A stretch of 64,000 bases of DNA from Salinigranum halophilum (GTDB lineage Archaea > Halobacteriota > Halobacteria > Halobacteriales > Haloferacaceae): positions 558,001-622,000 of the forward strand of contig NZ_SSNL01000004.1 in the NCBI RefSeq assembly GCF_007004735.1, read 5' to 3'. Below are positions 9,701-17,090 of this stretch, piece by piece. Position 1 is the stretch's first letter. The number at the start of each line of letters is the position of its first letter. The notes beneath the pieces are model-generated. The model made no database searches, was not told where the DNA came from, and saw only the letters and a program-made list of their open reading frames with translations. A program made the translations under genes and the position numbers.

Positions 9701-10538
9701 GAGTCGCTCGGGGTTGACGGCTGGAGAAGTTGACCGTTCCGTACCGTTCACCGTCGAGGACGACGGGTGCGCCGAGGTAGGCTTCGAGCCCGAACTCACG
9801 GTACGCCGGGTGTCGCTGGACCTCCACGCCCGCGTTGTGGAAACCAACCACCTCGTCCGACTCGACGACAGACGCACAGAAGGTCTCAGTCAACTCGAAC
9901 GTATCTCCGGTCCCGATTGCGGTGTCGGGAGTCCCGGCTGGCGTGACGACGTGACCGACGGTGTACACCGGCGGCTCGATTTCAGCGAGGATACCGACGT
10001 CAAGTCCGAGGTGTGACGCCCCGAGTTCCAAGACGGCTCGCAGTTGGGCTTCGAACGGCCGCGTCGAGTCGGTCGCGATGTCGTGAAACGCGCGGAGTGC
10101 CCGGTTACGCCCGAAAGCGCGCGTTTGACCGTCGTTGGTGTCGGCCGAAGCTGAGCGTGTGTCGGCCGCTCTCGGCGTGGTCCCACCGGTCGACCACTCG
10201 TCGAACCAGAGCGTCGTCCCGTCGGGGCCGGGGTACACCCGGACCGCGTGGCACGCGGCTCGCGCGTTGTCGACCCTGTCGATCAGAGCCGGCGCACCCG
10301 CGTCGACTGCACGACGGAGCGGGTCGCTCACGGTGAGGTCGGCGAGCCACGGGGCCACCTCCCAGATAACGGTTCCCAGGAGGTCGTCAGCATCGCGGTC
10401 AAAGAGGGCCGCAGCCTGTGGACTACAAGACGTTATCCGCCAGTCGGTGTCGAGACCACAGATTGAGCCGTCGATGCGTCCGAACACGTCGTCGGGAACG
10501 CGCGCCGATTCGGTTGGGTCGTGCGATCCCGAACTCAT
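6744..10538 (-). CDS. large PAS/GAF sensor histidine kinase
   Basis: A 1264-residue soluble sensor kinase. Reading from the N-terminus: PAS (about 15-115); GAF (about 150-320, ending in FGLEAYLGAPVVLDGERYGTVNF); three PAS domains (about 325-780, each ended by a DVTE/DITER motif); two GAF domains (about 790-1030); then HisKA with H-box YAASHDLQEPLR and HATPase with NLVENAIKY, DNGIGID and GTGIGLSV. The H-box and flanks are of the phytochrome/cyanobacterial type. There are no membrane segments, so it senses cytoplasmic signals, redox state or light; no chromophore Cys or haem ligand is evident by eye. It overlaps the upstream regulator by 4 bp and the downstream receiver by 4 bp. Confidence 0.95.
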   Translation of the reverse strand: MSSGSHDPTESARVPDDVFGRIDGSICGLDTDWRITSCSPQAAALFDRDADDLLGTVIWEVAPWLADLTVSDPLRRAVDAGAPALIDRVDNARAACHAVRVYPGPDGTTLWFDEWSTGGTTPRAADTRSASADTNDGQTRAFGRNRALRAFHDIATDSTRPFEAQLRAVLELGASHLGLDVGILAEIEPPVYTVGHVVTPAGTPDTAIGTGDTFELTETFCASVVESDEVVGFHNAGVEVQRHPAYREFGLEAYLGAPVVLDGERYGTVNFSSRQPRATPFSESEETFVRLVAQWVGKELGRQRDRREVRAGRDRLRQIIDILPQLVFVKDAGGTFLLANEATAAAYGTTVAELEGSTDADFASSRTEVERFRADDRAVIESGEPKHIAEEPLTTADGERRVYETTKIPYDPVGSTDPAVLGVATDVTELRRREEALEMQSAAMEAAMDGISVLDTDDEYIYMNQAHAGIFEYEAEELIGSTWRRLYDDDEIERIEREVFPEIECAGEWRGETIGRKRDGSPVRQEIALSLLDDGKLICTNRDVTERYRREQDIRELKEQLDRAVERATLADSTRAEFLDSLMQIVNSSQTGIWLGTADMTEVLYVNDTIAETTGLSKQELYDDLTAYFSCVHPDDRREQLEMTTRMAQWADENDPPAEIQDDYRIYDTKGDLRYLSNLTFPIFDAENRVAQWVGFARDITERKRLEQSLRESEQSLREVTAVAADADRDFGTKLASVLRLGCDRLGVDHGFLTRVDDDRQHVVEAWGDHPDLQPGTSVPLSETYCRRTVETGGVFHVRSAADEGWEDDPAYEAFGLGCYLGGTVVVDGDVYGTLCFADHDNRTHPFDETERAFADLLVQWVGYELAGDAVETKLRRLNETAQRLLTTGDADEIARIAIESAQSVLELPITGVWWHDEPTNSLAPAVMTDAAAEVVGDQPTFVRNEALAWESFARNEPLVYDDLQSVDGRYNDETLLQSEMIVPLGGHGVLVSASTVSRAISATDRELLTILAATVEEALNRAEHERLLYETRAQLERSNEELEQFAYAASHDLQEPLRTVSSYLTLIERRYRDELDADAETFIDFAVDGADRMREMIQALLAYSRVTTSDAAFEPVEMATVFEQVGRNLELMIDESNATVSFPSSAGAVAGDESQLVQLFQNLVENAIKYSEDDARVAVSVDHDGDVVEYAVTDNGIGIDPDRLDDVFEVFRRLHTREEFAGTGIGLSVCRKIVDHHGGTIRAESTPGRGSTFRVRLQRKRAP

Positions 10539-11440
10539 CTGTCTCCCCCGGCACCGAGCGGTGCGGGACGCCGAGGGTCGGTCTTGTCGACGGACTCGGT
10601 CTCGTCGAGTCGGTCGCTGAGCGATTCGAACCGCTCTCGGAGGCGTCCGTACGCGTCGCTCGCCTCGAGGGCGACACGCGAGTGCTCAGCCTCGAGCGCG
10701 TGCAGTTTCGATTCGAGTGCACGGTACTGTCTGACCACCCGGCCGGCTTCGTTTCGCTCGAAGAGGTCAGCAACGACTGCCCGGAGGTCGGCCTCGTGAA
10801 TCGGTTTCGAGATGTACGCGTCGAAGTCCAGGTCGACGACGTCGAACGAGGGCTCGACGGACGTCAGCAGTGCGACCCGACAGTCGTAGTGCTGAGCGCG
10901 GATCCAGTTGAGTACCTCGTCGCCGGAGGTCCCCGGCATCCGGCGGTCTAAGACGACGATGTCGACGTCGTCGTCGAGCACCCGGAGCGCTTCGTCACCG
11001 TCGTGAGCGGTCCTGACAGTGTAGTCGTCCTCGAGCCAAATCGCGTGCATCTGTGCGAGCCGCCTGTTGTCCTCCGCGACGAGTACGACCTGCTCGTCGG
11101 CATCGGCTGCGAGGTACGTCTCACCCCACTCGGCGAGGGCGTCGATTACCTCGGCCAGCGCGTGGCCCCGTTCGGTCAATGAGTACGCAACGCGCAGTGG
11201 CCGGCGACTCACCTCGGTTCGTTCGACAACCTGGTACGTCTGGAGTTCGACGAGGGCGTCTGTCAGTACCTTCGCCGAGATACCGTCGAGTCGGTCCTCC
11301 AAGTCGCTGAATCCGATTCCGTCCCCCGCAGCGAGCGTCCGGACGACGTGTGGGTGCCACTTTTTCGAAAGCAGCGCAGCGCTCTCACCGAGGTACTCCC
11401 CTGGGTCTGCATCTGGCGAACACGTTCGGGGATGATTCAT
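10535..11440 (-). CDS. HxlR-type wHTH fused to receiver and HalX domain
   Basis: A 301-residue regulator with an unusual order. An HxlR-type winged helix (residues about 15-110; LLSKKWHPHVVRTLAAGD and the wing RPLRVAYSLTERG) comes first. Next is a receiver (118-230; phospho-acceptor Asp165 in VVLDRRMPGTSGDE, switch Lys in YISKPIHEADL). A C-terminal HalX helical domain follows, with a coiled segment to residue 290. HalX normally ends receivers without DNA binding, so here the DNA-binding output is at the N-terminus. I chose the ATG at 11440 because upstream in-frame sequence lacks coding character. It is the first gene of the operon and faces the TasA-like locus across a 325-bp divergent region. 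Confidence 0.92.
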   Translation of the reverse strand: MNHPRTCSPDADPGEYLGESAALLSKKWHPHVVRTLAAGDGIGFSDLEDRLDGISAKVLTDALVELQTYQVVERTEVSRRPLRVAYSLTERGHALAEVIDALAEWGETYLAADADEQVVLVAEDNRRLAQMHAIWLEDDYTVRTAHDGDEALRVLDDDVDIVVLDRRMPGTSGDEVLNWIRAQHYDCRVALLTSVEPSFDVVDLDFDAYISKPIHEADLRAVVADLFERNEAGRVVRQYRALESKLHALEAEHSRVALEASDAYGRLRERFESLSDRLDETESVDKTDPRRPAPLGAGGDR

Positions 11441-11765
11441 GATAGCTATGACATCTCTCTGGCTATAATCCTTCTGTAGTGAGAGAATGACACTATAACA
11501 TGAATGTCTGAACATCGTTGGACGCCCGACAGACGGCTGAAATGGTACGCGTTGCCCGCCGCGGTCGGTCCGGAGCCTCGTGTCACTCCGGCGCTGTCCG
11601 TGCCGCGCACGCGCGGAGGCGAGGATCCAATGATTCGACGCCACTGATTGGGGCGGACGCAGTCCAATCACAGCAAGAACCCCCGCACTAACCTGTCGGT
11701 AAGCGACCCGCAAACAAATCAGTAAGCAGACACTTATTGCTCGGGCGAGGAACCGTTCGGTCGTA
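11441..11765. promoter_or_regulatory. divergent promoter region, signalling operon / TasA-like locus
   Basis: A 325-bp gene-free region with starts on both sides. Near the left end are an 8-bp palindrome ATAGCTAT (11442-11449) and AT-rich sequence (ggctataatcc) suited to the leftward promoter. In the right half, an inverted repeat TGATTGG-N12-CCAATCA lies at 11645-11651 and 11664-11670, with a related CCAATGATT just upstream. An AT-rich acacttattg lies about 30 bp before the rightward ATG and could be its TATA box. No small reading frame stands out. Confidence 0.6.
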
Positions 11766-12341
11766 ATGATACGAATCACTCACGCAGTCCTCATGGCAGG
11801 ACTCGTCCTCGTCGCCACGACCGCAGTCGGCGCGAGTGCGTTCACCTCCGCGAGTATCGACCGCGAGGCGAACGCGAACGTTGTCGCAGACCAGAACGGG
11901 TTGCTCTCGCTCACCGACGGTAACTCCGGCGACCTCATCTTCGAAGACGACTCTGGGCAGCTCGCCATGGATCTCACCGCCGGGTCGGCGAAAGGCGCGA
12001 ACACCGACGCGCTGTTCGTCTTCGGTGACCGCCAGTCACCGAGTACCACACAGGCGTTCACGCTCACGAACAACGACGCCACGACACACGACATCACGGT
12101 CTCGTACGACGGTACCGACGACAACAGCGCGGCGAACCTCAAGTTCGAAATCTACGACGCGGAGGGCTCGTCCGTTGGGACTGTCGACGAGGAGGGTACG
12201 ACTGCGACCATCAGCGCCCCAGCTAGCGCCACGTACTACGTGGTCGTGGTGCTCGACACCGGCCACGGTCAAGCGGGCGTTCTGCAGGAGGACACAGACC
12301 TCTCGGGGACGCTCAGCTTCACCATCGACGACGAGAACTGA
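11766..12341 (+). CDS. TasA/camelysin-like secreted protein, putative fibre subunit
   Basis: A 191-residue secreted protein. The signal segment (residues 1-24) ends GASA, followed by FTSASIDREANANVVAD and GLLSL. The mature part is a beta-rich single domain with alternating hydrophobic residues and few charged clusters, ending in strand LSGTLSFTIDD. This resembles archaeal DUF1102 and the TasA/camelysin fold, whose members form biofilm fibres by donor-strand exchange in Bacillus and in Pyrobaculum bundling pili. The dedicated signal peptidase encoded next supports this, as SipW processes TasA in Bacillus. It is inferred to be the main subunit because it is first in the locus and has no Tat signal. 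Fibre formation is not shown by the sequence. Confidence 0.7.
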   Translation: MIRITHAVLMAGLVLVATTAVGASAFTSASIDREANANVVADQNGLLSLTDGNSGDLIFEDDSGQLAMDLTAGSAKGANTDALFVFGDRQSPSTTQAFTLTNNDATTHDITVSYDGTDDNSAANLKFEIYDAEGSSVGTVDEEGTTATISAPASATYYVVVVLDTGHGQAGVLQEDTDLSGTLSFTIDDEN

Positions 12342-12435
12342 CACCGACTGACGAGCGGTCGGACCGACCACACAACCATCGCCGACCGACCGCGCGGCGC
12401 GGCCACCACCACACGACCGCCCTGCACGACTGTCA

Positions 12436-12458
12436 CCGACCGGCCCAGTATCGGTCGG
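12436..12458 (+). other. stem-loop between fibre-subunit gene and signal peptidase
   Basis: CCGACCG at 12436-12442 pairs with CGGTCGG at 12452-12458 across a 9-nt loop (7-bp perfect stem). A second near-perfect palindrome, GGTCGGACCGACC, sits at 12357-12369 just after the upstream stop codon. No T-run follows, so these may be mRNA stabilisers or partial attenuators in the 175-bp gap rather than a simple terminator. Confidence 0.5.
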
Positions 12459-12516
12459 CCGGCCACCACGGTCTGTCGGGCAGACCATCCAGAGGCACCC
12501 ACCGCTTGAGACACCG

Positions 12517-13596
12517 ATGATCCGATCCGTTCTGCTCGCCGTCGTACTCCTCTCCGTCGCGCTGGCGCTAGCCGCACCGGTAGTTTCGCCAGTCCATCTG
12601 TCGTACGTCACCTCCGACAGTATGGCGCCGACGTTAGAGCCCACCGACGGGTACGTGCTGGTCCCCGCAGGCACTATCGAACCGGGCGACATCGTCACCT
12701 ACGACTCCCCGGAGCGAGCAGGACTGGTGACCCACCGGGTGGCCGCTGTGACCGCCGTCGGCCTCGTCACACGGGGCGACGCCAACCCCTCGACCGACCA
12801 GGCGGCGGGCTACCCGCCGGTTCAGCGGGACGACGTCGTCGGCGCGGTACTGACGCTCGGTGGCGAGCCAGTCGTCGTCCCGCGGCTCGGTGCGGGAATC
12901 GCCCTCGTAGAGGCGTACTGGTACCTGGTCGTTGGAGTGCTGGTCGGGCTCGGACTCATCGACGTCACGCGGACGTCCAGCTCCAGACGACGGATGCGAG
13001 CGGTGGTCGTCCGTGGTCGAGACGTCGTGTTCCCCGCAGCTATCGTCGCCGTCCTCGTCGGCGTCGCGCTCGTCTCGATGGCTGCGGTCGGCCAGACGCA
13101 GACGTATCAAGTCGTCGAGACCGAGACGGCAGGCCCCAGCCAGCTGACCGTCGGCCAGATACACACCGAGACGGTCAACCTCCAATTGGCGAGGACGTCG
13201 ATGACGCACGTCGTGTACGACACAGAGGGCATGGAGTTCGTTTCCGTCGCGTCGACCGACGCGGCGTCGGCACCCCGTCCTGCTTCCGGTGACCCCGCCG
13301 GCCGGATTTGGGACCGGTTCTACAGTACCTCAAGCCGGACGGTGACGGTCAGCGTCCCACCGCAAGAGGCGCTCGGTACCCATCGAACGCGGCTCAGCGT
13401 CTCCCCGTACCCGGCGACGCTCCCTTACGGCGTGGTGGCTGCGCTGCACGAGGTCCACCCACTCGTCGCCGCACTGTCGACCGTGCTGGTCGTCGTCGGC
13501 TCGTTCTCCGCCCTCTACTGGCTGCTGGTTGACACCGCGACCCCACTCCGGGGAAGTCGGAGCCGTCGGTTGCACCATCTCGGGAGGCGGCGATGA
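12517..13596 (+). CDS. signal peptidase I, ER/SipW type, with C-terminal extension
   Basis: A 359-residue membrane serine protease of family S26. An N-terminal membrane anchor (residues 4-24) precedes the catalytic region, with nucleophile Ser35 in TSDSMAPTL, His73 in VTHRV and Asp88 in TRGDAN. His in place of Lys marks the archaeal/ER/SipW subtype. Two more hydrophobic segments (about 132-148 and 172-190) flank a short cytoplasmic linker. An ectodomain of about 110 residues follows, then a final membrane segment (about 315-340) and a basic tail. Housekeeping archaeal enzymes lack such an ectodomain, suggesting a dedicated substrate, probably the flanking TasA-like proteins. It overlaps the next gene by 4 bp (ATGA). 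Confidence 0.88.
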   Translation: MIRSVLLAVVLLSVALALAAPVVSPVHLSYVTSDSMAPTLEPTDGYVLVPAGTIEPGDIVTYDSPERAGLVTHRVAAVTAVGLVTRGDANPSTDQAAGYPPVQRDDVVGAVLTLGGEPVVVPRLGAGIALVEAYWYLVVGVLVGLGLIDVTRTSSSRRRMRAVVVRGRDVVFPAAIVAVLVGVALVSMAAVGQTQTYQVVETETAGPSQLTVGQIHTETVNLQLARTSMTHVVYDTEGMEFVSVASTDAASAPRPASGDPAGRIWDRFYSTSSRTVTVSVPPQEALGTHRTRLSVSPYPATLPYGVVAALHEVHPLVAALSTVLVVVGSFSALYWLLVDTATPLRGSRSRRLHHLGRRR

Positions 13597-14405
13597 GGCG
13601 CAGGCGGCGCTGGCAGCCGCGTGGTCACCGTCTGCCGTGGCTGAGGGTGCTCCTCGTGGTGTGCGTACTCGTATCGGCAGTAGGGGCCGTCTCGATCGGG
13701 CCGAGCACGGCGTTCACGAGCGCCACGCTCGCTCGGGGGTCGGCCGCGCCCGTCACCGGCGACGCCACCGGCTTGCTCGGACTCGACGTCTCCCCGAGCG
13801 TGTCGGCGGGCACCGAGAGTCGACTCGTGACCGTCACGAACCGGTTCAGCAAGTCGGTGACGGCCGTCGTCACACTCGACGGTGGTAGCGGGACGCTTTC
13901 GAACGCTCGTGGCCTGCTCGCACCTGGCGCGTCGATGGTCACGACGGTGACGCTGGGGTGTGGCACGCCGCCCGACAGCGTCACGTTCAGCGTCGCCACG
14001 ACGGCCAAGACGGAGCTCCGCGCCGCGGCGAAGCGGTCGACCACCGTCGACGCCAGTGGCTGTACGCGCGCGTCCGCTTCGTTCGCGAGCATCAGCGTCG
14101 TCGACCAGAGCGACCAGCGCCCGCCGCGGAAGGCGCGGTACACGGTCCAGTACGTTGTCGACGCGCGCGAGACGACGTTCGAGCGCGTCACTGTCGAGTT
14201 CGACAACCGCGACCGCAACGAGGTCGAGATGCGCTCGTCGACGGCGCCGAACGACGTCGTCCAGTTCGCGAGCGGTGGCAACCGGAAGGGAGAGACGTAC
14301 GTCATCACGATTCGACTGTTCGACGCGGACGGCGAGGTCGGGACCGCGCGGATCGAGGTGACCGACAGTGCCGACGGCGACGGGACGGTGTACGCGGCAC
14401 CGTGA
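13593..14405 (+). CDS. second TasA-like secreted protein
   Basis: A 270-residue exported protein translationally coupled to the signal peptidase. A basic N-terminus (MRRRRRW) and hydrophobic segment (about 17-36) lead into AFTSATLARGSAAPVTGDATGL, matching the first TasA-like protein at FTSA, Arg, V-x-D and GLL-x-L. That shared stretch is the expected mature N-terminus or donor strand. The rest is beta-rich, with two cysteines (LGCGTPP and DASGCT) that could form a disulfide, and a second domain from about residue 165 ending DGEVGTARIEVTD. The extra domain suggests an anchor, tip or minor subunit rather than the bulk fibre protein. I rely on the shared motif and gene order; family naming is tentative. 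Confidence 0.65.
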   Translation: MRRRRRWQPRGHRLPWLRVLLVVCVLVSAVGAVSIGPSTAFTSATLARGSAAPVTGDATGLLGLDVSPSVSAGTESRLVTVTNRFSKSVTAVVTLDGGSGTLSNARGLLAPGASMVTTVTLGCGTPPDSVTFSVATTAKTELRAAAKRSTTVDASGCTRASASFASISVVDQSDQRPPRKARYTVQYVVDARETTFERVTVEFDNRDRNEVEMRSSTAPNDVVQFASGGNRKGETYVITIRLFDADGEVGTARIEVTDSADGDGTVYAAP

Positions 14406-14575
14406 CGCTGGCTGTCGACAGATGAGACCGCAACGCGGGACCGCTCGCTCGCAGACAGGTCAGCCCACGCCTGTGTCGAGGCTCCACACGGTGGCAGCCC
14501 GCTCGCGTGTACGCCGTGGCCACAGCCGACTTTCCTCGCGGTAAGTCGGGAGCGAAGGTCAGGGTTAGCGCGTGC

Positions 14576-14590
14576 TTTTGCGGTAGCAAA
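14576..14590. promoter_or_regulatory. short inverted repeat upstream of DUF5305-like gene
   Basis: TTTGC-GGTA-GCAAA, 5-bp perfect arms, lies 49 bp before the GTG start and is the only AT-containing dyad in the 233-bp gap. It could be an operator or part of a promoter. Weak evidence. Confidence 0.3.
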
Positions 14591-14638
14591 CCAACGCCAG
14601 TCCATGCAGAACCGTTCAGCCGCCGAGGGGGAGACGAG

Positions 14639-15721
14639 GTGAACGGCTCACTCTCACTCCGCGCGCGGTACCTCTGTGTGAAGTACGGTCGCGTCGTCAT
14701 CGTGTCGCTGGTCGTCGTCAGTCTTCTCAGCTTCGCAGCGGCGGCGACTGTGGCCACAGCCACGCCGGAGCCGGAACGAGTGACGGTCCAGACAGATATC
14801 CAGAGCGTCCAGTCGTCGCTCACGGCGGGCGCGGTCGTGACCGGCAATACCACGCTCTACGACTCGGGGGCAGTCGTCGCTGACCAGCCGGTCTATCTCC
14901 TGGCGGCGACGCCGAACCTCACGGTGTCAGGGATGACGCGGGTCCCCGACGACCGGCCCGTCACGATCTCCCAGGAGCTCACGCTCGAAATCGCTGCGAC
15001 TCGGGACGGTGAGGCCTTCTGGACGGAGCGACGAACACTGGCCGCAACGACTCGTGAGGTGAGAAAGGGGACCGCTCGGACCACGGCGACGGTCGACGTC
15101 GAACGGCTCAGTCGTGGGCGGTTGGCCACTGTACGCGCGGAGGCGGGGCAGGTTGGAACCGTCACCGCGAGGGTCGTCTTCGACGTGCACTACGACACGG
15201 GAACCTACGCCGGCCGGCTTAACGCGAGCGCTCCGCTCGTCGTTACCGACCACGCCTACGAGTTCGAGACGCCTCGGACGACGGCACGGAACCACTCGAC
15301 ACCCGTGACTCACTGGGTCGAGCCGTCGGCTGGCAGGACCGAGGGCGGCACGGGAGGATGGTTACAGTCGCCCGGCCGTCCGGCTTGGCTCGGCGGCATG
15401 GGCGCAGTGGCGCTCGGCGCTGGCGCGGCCGTCGTCGCCGTTCGCCGCAGCGTCGGTGACGCCGACTCCCTCAACCGAGAGTACGAACGGCTGCGCTATA
15501 CTGAGTGGATCTCGCGGGGACGCATCCCTGCTCACGGGGCCACGGTCTACGTTCACATCGAGAGCCTCGTCGAGCTCGTCGACGTCGCGATTGATTCGGA
15601 GAAGCGAGTGATTCACGACGCCCAACAGAACCGCTATGCCGTCATCGACGGAACCGTCATGTACGAGTTCCGTGACGACGACGCGGAGACGAGTGACACA
15701 GGTGTCGATTCGCATCGCTGA
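14639..15721 (+). CDS. DUF5305-like bitopic membrane protein
   Basis: A 360-residue protein with an N-terminal membrane segment (VVIVSLVVVSLLSFAAAAT, about residues 16-38). An extracytoplasmic beta-rich domain of about 200 residues carries several N-x-S/T sequons. A second membrane segment (WLGGMGAVALGAGAAVVAV) and a cytoplasmic tail of about 95 residues (ERLRYTEWISRGRIP, ESLVELVDVAIDSEKRVIHD, AVIDGTVMYEF) follow. This matches archaeal DUF5305 proteins, which tend to sit beside S26 peptidases. I prefer the GTG at 14639, preceded by a purine-rich gggggagacgag, because upstream in-frame sequence is not family-like. It may be an assembly or anchoring factor of the TasA-like locus. Confidence 0.75.
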   Translation: MNGSLSLRARYLCVKYGRVVIVSLVVVSLLSFAAAATVATATPEPERVTVQTDIQSVQSSLTAGAVVTGNTTLYDSGAVVADQPVYLLAATPNLTVSGMTRVPDDRPVTISQELTLEIAATRDGEAFWTERRTLAATTREVRKGTARTTATVDVERLSRGRLATVRAEAGQVGTVTARVVFDVHYDTGTYAGRLNASAPLVVTDHAYEFETPRTTARNHSTPVTHWVEPSAGRTEGGTGGWLQSPGRPAWLGGMGAVALGAGAAVVAVRRSVGDADSLNREYERLRYTEWISRGRIPAHGATVYVHIESLVELVDVAIDSEKRVIHDAQQNRYAVIDGTVMYEFRDDDAETSDTGVDSHR

Positions 15722-15734
15722 CCGAGCGAACAGG

Positions 15735-16826
15735 TCACTCCGAGAGACTGACTGGCGTCTCTCGTTCGGCCGATTCGTAGACCGCGTCCAAGACGCGCAT
15801 GTCGACCAGCGCGTGCCCGCCGTCGGGGTGAAAGGGCGTTGCCGTCAGGAGGTGGTGTCCGAAGTACGCGAACTCCGCTTCGAGCTGGTGGACCGGGTCG
15901 AACTCGAGGGCGGCCTCCATCCCCCCGCGGACGACCGTGACCGCTCTGGCTTCCCGTTCGTAGAAGGCCGGGTCGAGGACGAGTTTCCCCTCGGTCCCGG
16001 TGAGTTCGAGTCGGCTCGCGTGCTGTGCGTTCTGGCTCACGGTACAGTGCGCCTGCACCCCGTCGGGGAACTGCAGGTCGAACGAGGCGTGCTCGTCGAC
16101 CCCGCCGAACGCCTCGTGGACCGAGCGGGTGTGACCGGTCACCTGTTCGGGGTCGGCGTCGAGGACGAACCGCGTGGTGTTGAGCGGATACACCCCGAGG
16201 TCCATCAGCGCACACCCGCCCGAGAGCGCCGGGTCCAGCCGCCACTGGTCCGTCGACTCGCTCAGTTCGCCGAGCATCACCTGTGACATGGAGGCGTGGA
16301 CGTGGACGACGTCGCCGATGAACCCCTCGTCGAGCAGCTCTTTCACGCGACGGACCGCGGGGTCCGTCTGCATCCGATAGCCGACCATGAGTGGGACGTC
16401 CGCGGCCTCACACGTGGCGACCAGCCGCTCGGCCCGCTCCAGCGTCGCCTCCAGCGGTTTCTCACAGAGGACCGCCTTCCCCTGTTCGGCCGCGGCCTCG
16501 ACATACTCGAGGTGGGTCGCGTTCGGCGTCGCGACGTACACCGCGTCGTACTCGTCCGCGACGTCGCCGTCGGTGAACGCCTCCGGGGTGACGCCGGTGA
16601 GGTCGTGCTCGGTGGCCAACTGCTCGACTGCGTCGTCGTCGACATCGGTCACCACCGTCGCCTCCGTGAACGCCGAGCGCTGGATACCCGGGAGCGCCCA
16701 GCCACGTGTGAACCAGCCGAGACCGACGACCGCGACGCGGACGGGGTCCTCTACGGTCGCGGGGTCGCGCGTTTGCCAGTCGCGACGGGTGAAGTCGTCG
16801 AAGAAGTCGTCGAGGTGTGCGTCCAT
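15735..16826 (-). CDS. gfo6: Gfo/Idh/MocA oxidoreductase, D-xylose 1-dehydrogenase-like
   Basis: A 363-residue NAD(P)-dependent sugar dehydrogenase. A Rossmann domain begins VAVVGLGWFTRG near residue 33, the EKP motif with catalytic Lys is present (AVLCEKPLEA), and the C-terminal beta-sheet domain carries GGCALMDLGVYPLN. The N-terminal FFDDFTRRDWQ segment resembles haloarchaeal xylose dehydrogenases (Haloarcula Gfo6, Haloferax XacA), which oxidise D-xylose to xylonolactone with NADP. I chose the ATG at 16826, since upstream in-frame sequence is Arg/Pro-rich. It is not next to other xylose genes (no xylonate dehydratase in the window), so galactose or another aldose is also possible. It ends 13 bp from the convergent DUF5305-like gene. 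Confidence 0.85.
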   Translation of the reverse strand: MDAHLDDFFDDFTRRDWQTRDPATVEDPVRVAVVGLGWFTRGWALPGIQRSAFTEATVVTDVDDDAVEQLATEHDLTGVTPEAFTDGDVADEYDAVYVATPNATHLEYVEAAAEQGKAVLCEKPLEATLERAERLVATCEAADVPLMVGYRMQTDPAVRRVKELLDEGFIGDVVHVHASMSQVMLGELSESTDQWRLDPALSGGCALMDLGVYPLNTTRFVLDADPEQVTGHTRSVHEAFGGVDEHASFDLQFPDGVQAHCTVSQNAQHASRLELTGTEGKLVLDPAFYEREARAVTVVRGGMEAALEFDPVHQLEAEFAYFGHHLLTATPFHPDGGHALVDMRVLDAVYESAERETPVSLSE

Positions 16827-17090
16827 CGTGACCGACTGTCTCGGGGGAGGCCAATAGTTCCGCCGACGCGGCCCGACATCAACCCTCGCCCGAACCGAAG
16901 ACGCCCCGGCAGGGGACGGGGAACGAACGGGGCTCGTGCGGACGCTTCGTCCCACCCCACGGAGCGGTGCGCGCAGGACAGTTATCGGGCGTGAACTGGT
17001 CGAAAAATGGGTCGAAAAGGTCTGAGGCGCACGATTATTCGGCACGCACCCACCAAGGGCTTAAGCCCGCTCGGCCCTTCGTTTCAACTG

